In this document: piece after piece, positions 7,539 to 15,454 of the stretch
Layout of the letters: each line of letters starts with the position of its first letter
Position numbering within the stretch: position 1 is the first letter of the stretch
Assembly (NCBI RefSeq): GCF_001663815.1
Contig: NZ_CP016027.1
Coordinates: 372,001 to 436,000 of the forward strand
DNA from: Halothiobacillus diazotrophicus
Lineage (GTDB): Bacteria; Pseudomonadota; Gammaproteobacteria; Halothiobacillales; Halothiobacillaceae
Reading direction: 5' to 3'
Length of the DNA: 64,000 nt
Position numbers and translations under genes: made by a program
Notes under the pieces: generated by a model
Databases searched by the model: none
What the model saw: only the letters and a program-made list of their open reading frames with translations
Told to the model about the DNA's origin: nothing

Positions 7539-8153
7539 TCACTTCAGCTCCAACGTCACGGTGTTACTGGAGTGATTGCAGGCTTTGGATATACCCCATT
7601 TATCGAGAGCGCCGCCCCATGCACGAATTACCGCGCCGTTGATCCAAACGGCGAATGGCGCTTCCGGCTCCGTATGGCTGCGTTTACCCAGGTTGTAGGC
7701 CGTGTCGATCACGGCAAGATCCGAGCACGCCCGGGCGGGCAGATTGTTGTCCATCAACTGGAACCGGGCGCCATCCTGTACAGGCTTAACCTCGATGTGC
7801 CCACCCCACTGGTTGACCCAAACGGGACTGCCGATTCCTTTGCCAATGCCCAGTTCAGCCCCCTTGGCTAGCGTCAGGCCGGCATATTTGCCCTGTTGAC
7901 CACTCTGATCTGCTGCCTGAAATTCGCCCTGCGCCGCTGCGGCGCGTATGTCGTGCACGATGGCATAAACCCGCTTCACCTCGTGCTTGGCCGGCCAGTA
8001 CCAGCAGAACGACCCCGCAATAGCGCCCCCGATGAACAGAATGAACAGTATTCTCGGGATAAAACGGGTTATGGGGCGTTTCGAAGGAGTGTTGCCTAGC
8101 GCAACAGGGCCAGCTTCGTCTGTTGTATGACTCATTGGATAGGGCTCACTCAT
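7539..8153 (-). CDS. Membrane-anchored protein with PilS-type pilin-like domain
   Basis: About 204 residues from the ATG at 8153; the frame is open to a GTG at 8237 and no start has a convincing ribosome site, so the N-terminus is uncertain. After a hydrophilic, Thr/Ser/Pro-rich lead comes one membrane segment (ILFILFIGGAIAGSFCWYW), then a periplasmic domain. Its order of motifs resembles type 4 major pilins of the PilS family: YAGLTLAKGAELGIGKGI, WGGHIEVKPV, an ACSDLAVIDTAY helix, VWINGAV and the final C-terminal NTVTLELK after a second cysteine (KACNHSS). A prepilin-peptidase site is not seen at the membrane segment. No other pilus gene is in the window. Confidence 0.6.
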   Translation of the reverse strand: MSEPYPMSHTTDEAGPVALGNTPSKRPITRFIPRILFILFIGGAIAGSFCWYWPAKHEVKRVYAIVHDIRAAAAQGEFQAADQSGQQGKYAGLTLAKGAELGIGKGIGSPVWVNQWGGHIEVKPVQDGARFQLMDNNLPARACSDLAVIDTAYNLGKRSHTEPEAPFAVWINGAVIRAWGGALDKWGISKACNHSSNTVTLELK

Positions 8154-8301
8154 GGGATGTTTAGGGACTTCGGCGGCGAAGCATACGTCAGAAAATGATT
8201 GATTCACCATCCTATGGGAATTTGTCTGTTGAATCACATGGGTCTATGGGGGTAATCCGAAGGGTTGGCAGCGTGTTGCCCACGCGGCAACCGACAAGCG
8301 T

Positions 8302-8392
8302 GTAGGTTGGGCTAAACGCAGTGCAGCCCAACACAACAACGGGTCATTTATCCATCCTTGTTGGGGTGCGCCGCTGGCTTACCCCAACCTAC
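8302..8392. repeat. Palindromic repeat element (GTAGGTTGGG family), full copy
   Basis: A 91-bp element bounded by inverted ends GTAGGTTGGG and CCCAACCTAC. It has two modules: one with GGCTAAACGCAGTGCAGCCC and one with TTGGGGTGCGCC...GGCTTACCCCAA. Each module is itself an inverted repeat. The same element recurs at 50470, 51258, 52452, 52591 and partly elsewhere in this window. It lies in the 8154-8712 spacer, which is otherwise AT-rich with no gene that I can support. This looks like a REP/MITE-type repeat; no transposase of any kind is in the window. Confidence 0.85.
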
Positions 8393-8712
8393 ACCCGCTG
8401 AGGCAGTCGTCCCTAGGCAGATCACCGCATGAAAATATCAATGCGGATAAACAATTAACCCATTTGGGGTATGTCGTCCGCTTATGGATTCTGTAACGTT
8501 CGACGTGGGTCAATTCGTGCCATTTGATCCAGAAATTTTGGCGGGTTGTGTTTGCCTCCATCCATAAAGTCATTTAATTTTAAATTTTTAGTTAAAGAAA
8601 AGAGATGGCGATATGACGGCCAAGTTATACACCTGCCATACACGGAATATGCACCAGTTGAGGTCTTTGTATCTTATGAATTACTAACAGGTCTTAATCT
8701 AGTGAGGTTGGA

Positions 8713-8931
8713 ATGAATATTGATTACCAAAAAGTCCAGGAAAAAATCCGAAATATGGAGGTGGATGTAAAAGAGTTACTTGGTGAAATAGTGAGGATGC
8801 TCGAAAAGGAGGGGGATTCTTCAGTTGATAAGGTCGAAATTAACGCTGTAATGACCGTAATTGGGAAGGATAAATTCAGAATATGTATTGGTAGGCCGGG
8901 GGCTCCAGGCACAGTGTGTATAGAGCTATAA
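8713..8931 (+). CDS. AT-rich small ORF of unknown function, Cys-containing tail
   Basis: A 72-residue ORF with a good ribosome site (GTGAGGTTGGA) before the ATG. It is much more AT-rich than its neighbours. The N-terminal 40 residues are charged and probably helical (VQEKIRNMEVDVKELLGEI), followed by a short tail with Cys58 and Cys69 around a Gly/Pro-rich GRPGAPG. The layout, an acidic leader and a distinct C-terminal tail, resembles precursor peptides of ribosomally made natural products, but no modifying enzyme is nearby. It is followed after 21 bases by another such ORF. Confidence 0.55.
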   Translation: MNIDYQKVQEKIRNMEVDVKELLGEIVRMLEKEGDSSVDKVEINAVMTVIGKDKFRICIGRPGAPGTVCIEL

Positions 8932-8952
8932 TGTTCAAAAGAGGGAATTTAT

Positions 8953-9195
8953 ATGAAAATTATTGACTTGGAAGAAATCGATCGGGTTGTTGTATTTGAA
9001 AAATTAGAAGAGGCGGAAAAGTTCTGTAAAAATCCAGAAAAATTTTTGAGAGAGAATGGTGCGCTACAGAAAAACGAACCATTCAATGGTATGGATTTCG
9101 ACCCTGAGGAGTTGTTAAAAGTTGACTATAGTAAAGATAAGGCATGGAGATGCCATTTAAAGGAGTGTACTTGGACTTGGTGTGATATCGCATAA
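8953..9195 (+). CDS. AT-rich small ORF, possible peptide precursor (Cys/Trp-rich C-terminus)
   Basis: An 80-residue ORF preceded by AGAGGGAATTT, a good ribosome site. The first 60 residues are acidic (DLEEIDRVVVFEKLEEAEKF, then DFDPEELLKVDYSKD). The last 18 are different in kind, AWRCHLKECTWTWCDIA, with Cys67, Cys72, Cys77 and a W-x-W. This leader/core contrast is what one expects of a modified peptide precursor or a small metal-binding protein. Base composition marks it and its upstream neighbour as foreign to the region. I do not recognise the family. A strong hairpin follows at 9212. Confidence 0.55.
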   Translation: MKIIDLEEIDRVVVFEKLEEAEKFCKNPEKFLRENGALQKNEPFNGMDFDPEELLKVDYSKDKAWRCHLKECTWTWCDIA

Positions 9196-9211
9196 TATCC
9201 TACAAGAAAAG

Positions 9212-9257
9212 GTAGCCATGTAGAGTGGGCAACCTGTTGCCCACTCTACATGGCTAC
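9212..9257. terminator. Perfect 21-bp hairpin between converging genes
   Basis: GTAGCCATGTAGAGTGGGCAA and its exact complement flank a CCTG loop. It lies between the AT-rich small ORF (ending 9195) and the last gene of the minus-strand fix operon (ending 9270). Read on the minus strand it is followed by CCTTTTCTTG, so it can end the fix operon. The perfect arms and the GTGGGCAA...TTGCCCAC core also resemble widespread palindromic repeats, so it may have arrived as a repeat and serve as a terminator. Confidence 0.75.
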
Positions 9258-9269
9258 GTTGCTGAGATC

Positions 9270-9749
9270 TCAGCCCAAGCTCGATCCATCCGCATAAGCC
9301 CGAATCACCGAGGCACCCACCAGATCCTCCGGGTCCAGCTCATCGAGTTTTTCCAGCAGCGACCGGCATTCCGCGAATTCGCCTTGCCGCAGTCGAATAA
9401 AGCTCAACGCCTTCAGGGTGAAGAGGTAGAAATGGGCCGGGCTTTGCGTGTCGGCCCAGTCGGCCGTGGGGCGGTCGAGTTTCTGCCAGGCGGCAGTGAA
9501 GCGGCCGAGTCGGGCGCTGACGGCCAGACCCAGTTGTGCGACGTTGGCGGCTTCTTCCAGGCGCGATTGCCGAAACAGCAGCTTGTAGAGCGCGTAATAG
9601 GCCGACAGCTGGTCGGGGTTTACCGCCAGCGTGTCGCGCAGCATCTGTTCGACGTGACCGAGGGTACCGCGTTCGATGGTCGCGTCTTCAATGATTGTGT
9701 CCTTGGGGGGCGTTCGTCGCTTGTTGGTTGAGGGCGATGCGGCCTGCAA
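9270..9749 (-). CDS. Second nif/fix-associated TPR-like protein
   Basis: About 159 residues of helical TPR-like repeats, for example LRDTLAVNPDQLSAYYALYK and SPAHFYLFTLKALSFIRLRQGEF. It shares the block around HFYLFTLKAL and the LEKLDELDP ending with the TPR protein at 1236-1757 (RFYLFVLKAY, LTKITELDP), so the two are probably paralogues. No ATG or GTG is available at the 5' end; a TTG at 9749 lies just after AGGAGG, with short spacing. It is the last gene of the fixABCX run and starts 20 bases after the FeSI-type ferredoxin. Its function is unknown. Confidence 0.75.
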   Translation of the reverse strand: MQAASPSTNKRRTPPKDTIIEDATIERGTLGHVEQMLRDTLAVNPDQLSAYYALYKLLFRQSRLEEAANVAQLGLAVSARLGRFTAAWQKLDRPTADWADTQSPAHFYLFTLKALSFIRLRQGEFAECRSLLEKLDELDPEDLVGASVIRAYADGSSLG

Positions 9750-9768
9750 GGCCTCCTGCAGGCTGAAG

Positions 9769-10104
9769 TCAAATATCGTTCGGCCACACGTCCGCTGCCG
9801 CGAACAGGCGCTCGACGGGTTTGCCGTTCAGCAGATGCTCTTCGATGATGACAGCGACGTCGCTTTCCTGAACCCCCGTGTACATGATGCCCTCCGGGTA
9901 GACGAGCACGCTCGGCCCCGCGTGACAGGGACCGATGCAGCCGCAGTTGGTGAGCAGGAATCGGCCCCAGAGTTTCTGGGCGTCGAAGGCCTGCTGGAAT
10001 CCCTGCAGGATGGCGAGGGAGCCCTTGGCGCCGCAGGAACCGCGCGGATGGCCGGGCGGTCGGGATTGCACACAGACGAAGACATGCCGTTCGGGTTTGC
10101 TCAC
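9769..10104 (-). CDS. Thioredoxin-like [2Fe-2S] ferredoxin (Shethna protein I type)
   Basis: A 111-residue protein of the thioredoxin-fold [2Fe-2S] ferredoxin family, the group that includes Azotobacter FeSI. Ligand regions are visible: CVQSRPPGHPRGSCGAKGS at the N-terminus and TNCGCIGPCHAGPSVLVYPE in the middle. The latter is the family's hallmark, followed by GIMYTGV. Members are found in nif or fix clusters as electron carriers; a partner is not known here. It lies 15 bases after fixX, so it is part of the fix operon. Confidence 0.9.
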   Translation of the reverse strand: MSKPERHVFVCVQSRPPGHPRGSCGAKGSLAILQGFQQAFDAQKLWGRFLLTNCGCIGPCHAGPSVLVYPEGIMYTGVQESDVAVIIEEHLLNGKPVERLFAAADVWPNDI

Positions 10105-10119
10105 GGTGATTCGCTCCCC

Positions 10120-10407
10120 TTAGCCGAACTTGAACAGGATGCCGTGCCCGCCGCGCGGATAAGCCCAATCCACGTTATGGTGTTCCGAGCAGATGATGCG
10201 GCAGGTGCCACATTCCAGGCAGCCGTCGGTATTCAGTTCCACACCACCCGTTTCGGTGGCCGAATAGCAGGCGGCCGGGCAGGCGAAGGTGCAGGCCTGC
10301 ACTTCACAGGTGCTGGAACAGACCGATGGATTGGCAATCTGGATATGCGGCCGGCCTTCGTCGACCTTGTAGCGATTCTGGAACAGTTTTTCTTCGATCT
10401 TGATCAT
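10120..10407 (-). CDS. fixX: FixX, ferredoxin-like partner of FixABC
   Basis: A 95-residue ferredoxin-like protein. It has a Cys set [19 protein letters not shown] and a second [14 protein letters not shown], followed by the closing [18 protein letters not shown] typical of FixX. It forms part of the electron-bifurcating FixABCX complex, which makes low-potential electrons for nitrogenase from NADH. The ATG at 10407 overlaps the fixC stop as ATGA and has GGAGAGCGACGAG upstream, so I prefer it to the longer open frame starting at 10422. Confidence 0.95.
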   Translation of the reverse strand: MIKIEEKLFQNRYKVDEGRPHIQIANPSVCSSTCEVQACTFACPAACYSATETGGVELNTDGCLECGTCRIICSEHHNVDWAYPRGGHGILFKFG

Positions 10408-11705
10408 CTCGTCGCTCTCCACATGCGGAAGGCGTCACCCATGAGTCCCCACAGGGAACGCCGTTGTACAAAACTCTTGCGAATCGCGCGTTCCTTGCTG
10501 TGCTTGTCCTCGCCGTCCACCGTGAGCATGGTGTGCGCCGCGCGGTTGAGCAGTTGGGGATACACCGAAAAGAACTGCGGGTTGTTGTGCAGGGTATCGG
10601 GCAGTTGCCGGTACTTGTGCAGATCCTTCATCACGAAGCTTTCGTCCATGGCCGTCTTGTAGCGGGCCAGGTGCGCCGCCGTGCAGGGCATGCCCTCGTT
10701 GTGCAGGGCGATGACGGTTTCCGCAGCGAGCCTGCCGCTAGTCATGGCGAGGTTGGAACCTTCGCGGTGGGCGGCGTTGACGAGCCCGGCGCTATCGCCG
10801 ACCAGCATCCAGCCATCGCCGTACATCTGCGGAATCGCCTTGTAGCCGCCTTCGGGAATCAGGTGGGCCGCATATTCCTTCATCTCGCCGCCTTCGATGA
10901 GTGGGGCGATGGCCGGATGGGCCTTGAGTTCCTCGAGGAGGGTATAGGGTGCGATGCCGGCCTTCTTGAAGTCCGAGACCATGCAGCCGATGCCGAGGGT
11001 GATGGATTCGCGGTTGGTGTACAGGAAGGCGGTGCCGACCATGCCGTGGGTGACGGACCCGAAGATCTCGATGACGACACCTTCGTCGCCTTTCACGTTG
11101 AAGCGACTCTCGACGACTTCCTGGGGCAGGAAGTGGATTTCCTTTACCGCCAGCGCGACGTTCTTGGGGGCGATTTCGTCATGGAAACCAGCTCGGGTGG
11201 CGAGCAGAGAGTTGACGCCATCGGCCAGGATCACCACGTTCGCATAGATGTCGCCGCCTTCCCGGTCGGTGCGTACGCCGATGACCTTGCCGCTCTCGTC
11301 GCGCAGCAGTTCGGTGACGGTGGTCTCGCAGATCACGAGCCCGCCAGCTTCCTTGACCTTGCTGGAGAACCATTTGTCGAAGGGCGCGCGCAGGATCGTG
11401 TAGCGGTTGGGTTTCTCGCTGTTGAATTCGTCGGAGCGGTAGTTGCTGCCGATGAAGGACTTGTCGTCCAGCACCCACATGCGCTGTTCGATGATGTGGC
11501 GCTCCAGCGGCGCATCCTCGCGAAAATCCGGGATGATGCGTTCCAGCGCATCGGCGTAGAGAATGGCGCCCTGGACGTTCTTGGTGCCCGGCGTCTCGCC
11601 GCGTTCGAGTTGCAGGACGTTCAGCCCCGCCTTGGCGAGGGTATAGGCTGCCGCATTGCCGGCCGGGCCCGCACCCACGACGATCGCATCAAATTTTTCG
11701 GCCAT
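10404..11705 (-). CDS. fixC: FixC, FAD-dependent ETF-quinone oxidoreductase-like
   Basis: A 433-residue flavoprotein of the ETF-QO family. The N-terminal dinucleotide-binding motif is [19 protein letters not shown], ending in [12 protein letters not shown]; a second FAD contact is [11 protein letters not shown] near residue 300. In the FixABCX complex this subunit accepts electrons and passes them to quinone. It lacks its own Fe-S domain, which FixX provides; the two genes overlap by four bases. A good GGAGTCTC precedes the start after fixB. Confidence 0.95.
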   Translation of the reverse strand: MAEKFDAIVVGAGPAGNAAAYTLAKAGLNVLQLERGETPGTKNVQGAILYADALERIIPDFREDAPLERHIIEQRMWVLDDKSFIGSNYRSDEFNSEKPNRYTILRAPFDKWFSSKVKEAGGLVICETTVTELLRDESGKVIGVRTDREGGDIYANVVILADGVNSLLATRAGFHDEIAPKNVALAVKEIHFLPQEVVESRFNVKGDEGVVIEIFGSVTHGMVGTAFLYTNRESITLGIGCMVSDFKKAGIAPYTLLEELKAHPAIAPLIEGGEMKEYAAHLIPEGGYKAIPQMYGDGWMLVGDSAGLVNAAHREGSNLAMTSGRLAAETVIALHNEGMPCTAAHLARYKTAMDESFVMKDLHKYRQLPDTLHNNPQFFSVYPQLLNRAAHTMLTVDGEDKHSKERAIRKSFVQRRSLWGLMGDAFRMWRATR

Positions 11706-11724
11706 TTCTAGAGACTCCTGAGGT

Positions 11725-12816
11725 TTAACCGGCCCGACGATTCACAGCCAGACGGCTGCGGAATGCCTCGGTCAGGGCGGGAAGGATTTTCAGCGCATCG
11801 CCGACGATGCCGTAGGTCGCAAAGTCGAAGATGGGGGCATTGGGGTCGTTGTTGATGGCGATGATCACGTCCGCCCCTTCCATGCCGACCCGATGCTGGA
11901 TCGCGCCGGAAATGCCCGCTGCGATGTAGAGATTCGGGCGTACCGTCTTGCCGGACTGGCCGATCTGCCGATCCGCAGAAAGCCATCCGGCGTGGGTGAC
12001 CGGACGCGAGCCGCCGACCTCGGCGCCGAGTACGGCGGCCAGATCCCAGATCAGCTTGAAGTTTTCGGCCTTGCCCATGCCGCGGCCGCCGGCCACGATC
12101 AGGTTGGCGTAGGCGAGTTGCGCCTTGTCCTGGTCTTCATCGGGGATGAAGGACAGCACCTTGGCGATGATGTCGTTTTCCACCATGCCGAGCTGTTCGG
12201 TGACGAAGCGTCCGGTCCGGCCCGGTTCGGCATCCGGCATGGACATCACGCGCGGGCGAACTGTGGCCATCTGCGGCCGGTAGTTGAGCGTCTGGATGGT
12301 GCAGAGCAGGCTGCCGCCGAAGGTGGGCCGGGTGGCCAGCAGGCCGCGGTTATCCGGATCGATCGCCAGTTCCGTGCAGTCGGCGGTCAGGCCGGTGAGC
12401 AGGGTGGTGGCGACGCTGCCCGCGAGATCGCGTCCCAGGGTGGTCGCGCCCAGCAGCAGGATTTCCGGCTCGTACTTGTTCACGAGGTCCGTCATCGCCT
12501 TGGTGTAGGGCTCGTTGCGGTAGTCCTTGAGTATGGGGTCGGACACCGTGTAGGCGACATCGGCACCGTAAGTGAATGCGGTTTCACCGGCGGCGGCCGT
12601 TTCGGCCGGATCGCCCCCCAGGACGACGGCACCCAGCTCGACGCCGAGGACGTCGGCGAGTTTGTGCCCTTCGCCCATCAGTTCCCACGAGACCGGATGA
12701 ACCTGGCCGCGCTCCATTTCCACAAAGACCCAGATGCCCTTGTACGAAGCAAGGCGCGGGTCGAGTTCCAGGCGCTTCTTGCCTTTCGGGGCGGGTTTAG
12801 CTGCGTTATCGCTCAT
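11725..12816 (-). CDS. fixB: FixB, electron-transfer flavoprotein alpha subunit
   Basis: A 363-residue ETF alpha-type subunit. The FAD-binding C-terminal domain is clear: [57 protein letters not shown] and the [21 protein letters not shown] block. With FixA it forms the flavodoxin-like core of the bifurcating complex. The N-terminus carries an extra basic, Lys/Ala-rich stretch before [11 protein letters not shown]. It lies between fixA (25 bases away) and fixC (19 bases). Confidence 0.96.
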   Translation of the reverse strand: MSDNAAKPAPKGKKRLELDPRLASYKGIWVFVEMERGQVHPVSWELMGEGHKLADVLGVELGAVVLGGDPAETAAAGETAFTYGADVAYTVSDPILKDYRNEPYTKAMTDLVNKYEPEILLLGATTLGRDLAGSVATTLLTGLTADCTELAIDPDNRGLLATRPTFGGSLLCTIQTLNYRPQMATVRPRVMSMPDAEPGRTGRFVTEQLGMVENDIIAKVLSFIPDEDQDKAQLAYANLIVAGGRGMGKAENFKLIWDLAAVLGAEVGGSRPVTHAGWLSADRQIGQSGKTVRPNLYIAAGISGAIQHRVGMEGADVIIAINNDPNAPIFDFATYGIVGDALKILPALTEAFRSRLAVNRRAG

Positions 12817-12841
12817 GATCCGACTCCTTAATAATTTTGGG

Positions 12842-13687
12842 TTAACCGGCGATCAAGCCGAGCTCGCTGGCCAGACGGGGATGCTGGCCTGTCAGTACGT
12901 CGAGCAGGGCGGCCGCCTTGGCTTGCGGGGTATCACCGTCCACGCCGATCATCTGTGCCTTCACGGCCTTGGGTTTCGGCGCGAACACCTTGCTGACCAC
13001 GGTGGGCGAACCCTTCAGGCCGATCTTGGTGACATCCTCGATACCGGCGCGATCCTTGCTCCACTTGGGTACTTCGGCCCGGGCGGAGCGGAACATGTCG
13101 CTCATGGTGGCGAAGCGGATCTGGTTGGTGCCTTCCAGCATGGTGATCAGGGCGGGCAGTTGCGTCTTGATGACCTGGACGCCGCCTTCTGAGCGGCGCT
13201 GGATCGTGATGGTCTTCTGATCGAGATCGACGGCATCGACGGCCGATACATAGGTCAGGAGTTGCAGGCCGAGCCGCTTGGCGATCCCCGGGCCGACCTG
13301 GGCGGTATCGCCGTCGATCGTCTGCTTGCCGGTGAAGACGATGTCCACGGGGCTTTCCTCGCCGATCGTGCGGATCGCCTGGGCCAGGGCGAAGGAGGTG
13401 GCCAGGGTGTCGGCGCCGGCGAATGCGCGATCCGTCAGCAGCACCACGTCATCCACCCCGTAGGCGATGGCCTTGCGCAGGGCGTCTTCCGCCTGCGGCG
13501 GGCCCATGGTCAGTACGGTGACGCGTCCGCCCATCTTGTCTTTCAGCCGGAGCGCCTCTTCGATGGCGAACAGGTCGAAGGGGTTGATGATCGCCGGAAC
13601 GCCCTGACGCATGATGGTGTTGGTGACCGGGTGGACCCGGATCTGCGCGCTGTCCGGAACCTGCTTGATGCAAACGACGATATGCAT
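12842..13687 (-). CDS. fixA: FixA, electron-transfer flavoprotein beta subunit
   Basis: A 281-residue ETF beta-type subunit. The N-terminus [20 protein letters not shown] is the family start, followed by [17 protein letters not shown] and the bifurcating-flavin segment [19 protein letters not shown]. The open frame runs back to 13846, but the ATG at 13687 has GAGGAGTCAACC before it and gives the normal length. It is the first gene of the operon. A sigma-54 promoter is seen about 50 bases upstream of the start (13737-13751), with NifA-type sites beyond. Confidence 0.96.
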   Translation of the reverse strand: MHIVVCIKQVPDSAQIRVHPVTNTIMRQGVPAIINPFDLFAIEEALRLKDKMGGRVTVLTMGPPQAEDALRKAIAYGVDDVVLLTDRAFAGADTLATSFALAQAIRTIGEESPVDIVFTGKQTIDGDTAQVGPGIAKRLGLQLLTYVSAVDAVDLDQKTITIQRRSEGGVQVIKTQLPALITMLEGTNQIRFATMSDMFRSARAEVPKWSKDRAGIEDVTKIGLKGSPTVVSKVFAPKPKAVKAQMIGVDGDTPQAKAAALLDVLTGQHPRLASELGLIAG

Positions 13688-13736
13688 GGTTGACTCCTCG
13701 CCCCTGTCGGGTATGGGTTTGTTTACAGGGGTATGA

Positions 13737-13751
13737 GCAAACTTCGGGCCA
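13737..13751 (-). promoter_or_regulatory. Sigma-54 (-24/-12) promoter for fixABCX
   Basis: Read on the minus strand this is TGGCCC-N5-TTGC, preceded by T and followed by TC, against the consensus TGGCAC-N5-TTGC. The invariant GG (13749-13750) and GC (13737-13738) have the required 10-base gap. Transcription would start near 13725, leaving a leader of about 40 bases before fixA. A TGT-N10-ACA activator site is about 110 bases upstream of that start point. Confidence 0.85.
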
Positions 13752-13829
13752 ACTGTTTTCCGTTTTTTAACTTGTGGAAAAAAAAGAAGAAAATGGCCTT
13801 TGTCATGAGGTTTCATTCTGTTCGTTTCG

Positions 13830-13845
13830 TGTCGCATTTCCGACA
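13830..13845. promoter_or_regulatory. NifA-type upstream activator site 1 (TGT-N10-ACA)
   Basis: TGT-CGCATTTCCG-ACA matches the NifA binding consensus exactly. Its centre is about 112 bases upstream of the predicted fixA transcription start, inside the 80-150 base range typical for NifA-dependent promoters. Confidence 0.8.
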
Positions 13846-13972
13846 AATCGGCGGTTTTGTCGAGACTCCGACCCGCGGCAGGTTCAGGTGAGGTTCTTCT
13901 TTTCCTGTGTGATCTCGGCCGTCACTGCATCACTGCCATCACGTCTCATCGAACGGGTGTCGGCGTCTCCGA

Positions 13973-13988
13973 TGTTCTATCCGGGACA
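13973..13988. promoter_or_regulatory. NifA-type upstream activator site 2 (TGT-N10-ACA)
   Basis: TGT-TCTATCCGGG-ACA, an exact match to the NifA consensus. It lies between the two divergent promoters, about 255 bases from the fix start point, and could be a secondary site. Confidence 0.55.
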
Positions 13989-14163
13989 CGGACTGCTATT
14001 TCGTTCGATTGGCTGGGTGGGGCATCGCGTGCCTGCAGGATCGAATCGGTCGATTCAATACCTCTTTATACAGGGACCACTGTGTGGCACGGACAGGTCG
14101 GCGGTTCGCTTGAGGGCGGGGCGTCCCGTTTCTGACAAAACGATGAATCAAACCCTGCGTTTA

Positions 14164-14179
14164 TGTCGGAAAGGCAACA
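14164..14179. promoter_or_regulatory. NifA-type upstream activator site 3 (TGT-N10-ACA)
   Basis: TGT-CGGAAAGGCA-ACA, an exact match to the NifA consensus. It is the nearest such site upstream of the feo sigma-54 promoter, about 240 bases from its predicted start point. That is longer than usual but workable with DNA bending. Confidence 0.6.
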
Positions 14180-14385
14180 GGAACCGCCACGGATGCTGCG
14201 TTCGCCCGCCTTTGTGAGGGAACGTTGAATTGCACCGATTTGGGGCTCATGCCGGAGATGGCGCGGATTGGTCGAAGTCCCATGCGCTAAGGGCGGGCAA
14301 ATGAATTTTGCTGCGGCGGTATTACGGGATATCCCGGGATAAATAGGACTTGTTGCGTGCGGTATTCCGGTGCATCGGGTTTTTG

Positions 14386-14400
14386 TGGCACGGTTCCTGC
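14386..14400 (+). promoter_or_regulatory. Sigma-54 (-24/-12) promoter for the feo operon
   Basis: TGGCACGGTTCCTGC matches TGGCAC-N5-TTGC with one change (CTGC for TTGC). GG (14387-14388) and GC (14399-14400) have the exact 10-base gap, and T follows. The predicted start is near 14412, giving a leader of about 210 bases before the first feoA. Confidence 0.8.
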
Positions 14401-14494
14401 TGCGTGCTAGTTAGGCGGCTTGGTTCGCACCCCGGACAACACGGGGGGCAACACCGGGGACAACATGGGTATTCCGAATGGTTTCCCTGGCATA

Positions 14495-14526
14495 TTCGAA
14501 TGGCGTCTTCGAATGGCGTCTTCGAA
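14495..14526 (+). repeat. 13-bp tandem repeat in the feo leader
   Basis: Two perfect copies of TTCGAATGGCGTC and a third partial TTCGAA lie between the sigma-54 promoter and feoA. Each unit contains the palindrome TTCGAA. They are inside the predicted untranslated leader. Confidence 0.7.
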
Positions 14527-14543
14527 ACGCGGGCCAACCGATG

Positions 14544-14578
14544 TGGGATATCCCGGAGATCTTGATCTCGAAATCCCA
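14544..14578 (+). promoter_or_regulatory. Nested hairpin in the feo leader
   Basis: Outer arms TGGGAT / ATCCCA enclose an inner stem GAGATC / GATCTC with a TT loop. It ends about 44 bases before the first feoA start codon, so it could affect translation or mRNA stability. No known riboswitch class is recognised. Confidence 0.4.
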
Positions 14579-14621
14579 TCCCGAGATCCCGATTTGTGAT
14601 CACTGAAGCGAGGCATTCATC

Positions 14622-15020
14622 ATGGCATTCTGGTTCGGCTCATCGACCCTGACGATGGAAGACTTCACGGCATCGCCGACACCGGCGAGCGACCGCTCTT
14701 CGGCTCGGGTAGCCACACCCGCAGCGCCCCGGATGCCGATGGGTCAGACTGACCCAGCGACGCGGCCGACAAGCGCCCGCAAGGACGGTTTTGCCCTGGG
14801 CCTCGCCACACCCGGGGCCCGTGTCGGCGTCACCGAGATCACCGGAAACAACCCTGCGCTGGAAAAGCGCCTGGAGGCCATGGGTATCCGCGTGGGTTCC
14901 GCGCTGGAAGTGTTGCAGCATGAAGGCGGCTCGGTGATCGTGCGCATCGGGACCACGCGGCTGGCGCTCGGGGTCTCGATGGCGCATCGCCTGCGCGTTG
15001 CGTCCCTCGATCTACATTGA
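14622..15020 (+). CDS. feoA: FeoA-domain protein with N-terminal extension
   Basis: 132 residues. About residues 58-130 form a FeoA (SH3-like) domain: LATPGARVGVTEITGNNPALEKRLEAMGIRVGS, then EGGSVIVRIGTTRLALGVSMAHRLRV. The first 55 residues are a low-complexity extension rich in Ser, Thr, Ala and Pro, unlike a standard FeoA of about 75-80 residues. FeoA proteins support Fe(II) transport by FeoB. A second, normal-length FeoA follows 28 bases later. The 5' leader has the sigma-54 promoter and repeats described at 14386-14578. Confidence 0.9.
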   Translation: MAFWFGSSTLTMEDFTASPTPASDRSSARVATPAAPRMPMGQTDPATRPTSARKDGFALGLATPGARVGVTEITGNNPALEKRLEAMGIRVGSALEVLQHEGGSVIVRIGTTRLALGVSMAHRLRVASLDLH

Positions 15021-15048
15021 TGCGTTCCGTCATTCGAGGAGATCAGCC

Positions 15049-15291
15049 ATGAGCGACGCCATCCACCTGACCATGCTGAAAGCCGCCGAGCGCGGCATCG
15101 TTCGGGGCTTCGCACCGGGAGATGCCCATTACCGACGCCGCCTGATGGCGATGGGCTTGACGCCGGGTACGGCTTTCACGGTCACCCGTCTGGCACCGCT
15201 GGGCGATCCGATTCAGATCGAGGTGCGCAATTCCGCCCTGACACTGCGCAAGGACGAGGCGATGATGCTGCGGATCGATCGTCTCGCCTGA
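15049..15291 (+). CDS. feoA: FeoA, ferrous iron transport accessory protein
   Basis: An 80-residue FeoA of normal size. It contains ERGIVRGFAPGDAHYRRRLMAMGLTPGTAFTV and PIQIEVRNSALTLRKDEAMML, the two halves of the SH3-like fold. The ATG at 15049 follows CGAGGAGATCAGCC, a very good ribosome site, so the longer open frame from 14998 is rejected. It is the second of two feoA genes before feoB. Confidence 0.95.
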   Translation: MSDAIHLTMLKAAERGIVRGFAPGDAHYRRRLMAMGLTPGTAFTVTRLAPLGDPIQIEVRNSALTLRKDEAMMLRIDRLA

Positions 15292-15454
15292 GGGGCGACG
15301 GTTCGGACAAGGGCTCCCCAGACAGGTTCCAGACAACGAATACCGGAAATCGAATGCCGCCGGATGGGCTGGATAGCCTGGATGCAGGGGTGGGCCGGGG
15401 GCGTTCGCCGAGACATCTGACGAGTTAACTGAACGGGCAAGCGAGGAGCCGAAG

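Noticed and set aside
12842-13846. Longer FixA with a 53-residue N-terminal extension
   Set aside because: The extension would run through the predicted sigma-54 promoter, and the ATG at 13687 has a good ribosome site and the family N-terminus.
13752-14350. ORFs of 92-147 codons in the fix-feo spacer
   Set aside because: They cross the NifA-type sites and lack ribosome sites or recognisable products; the region is best explained as regulatory.
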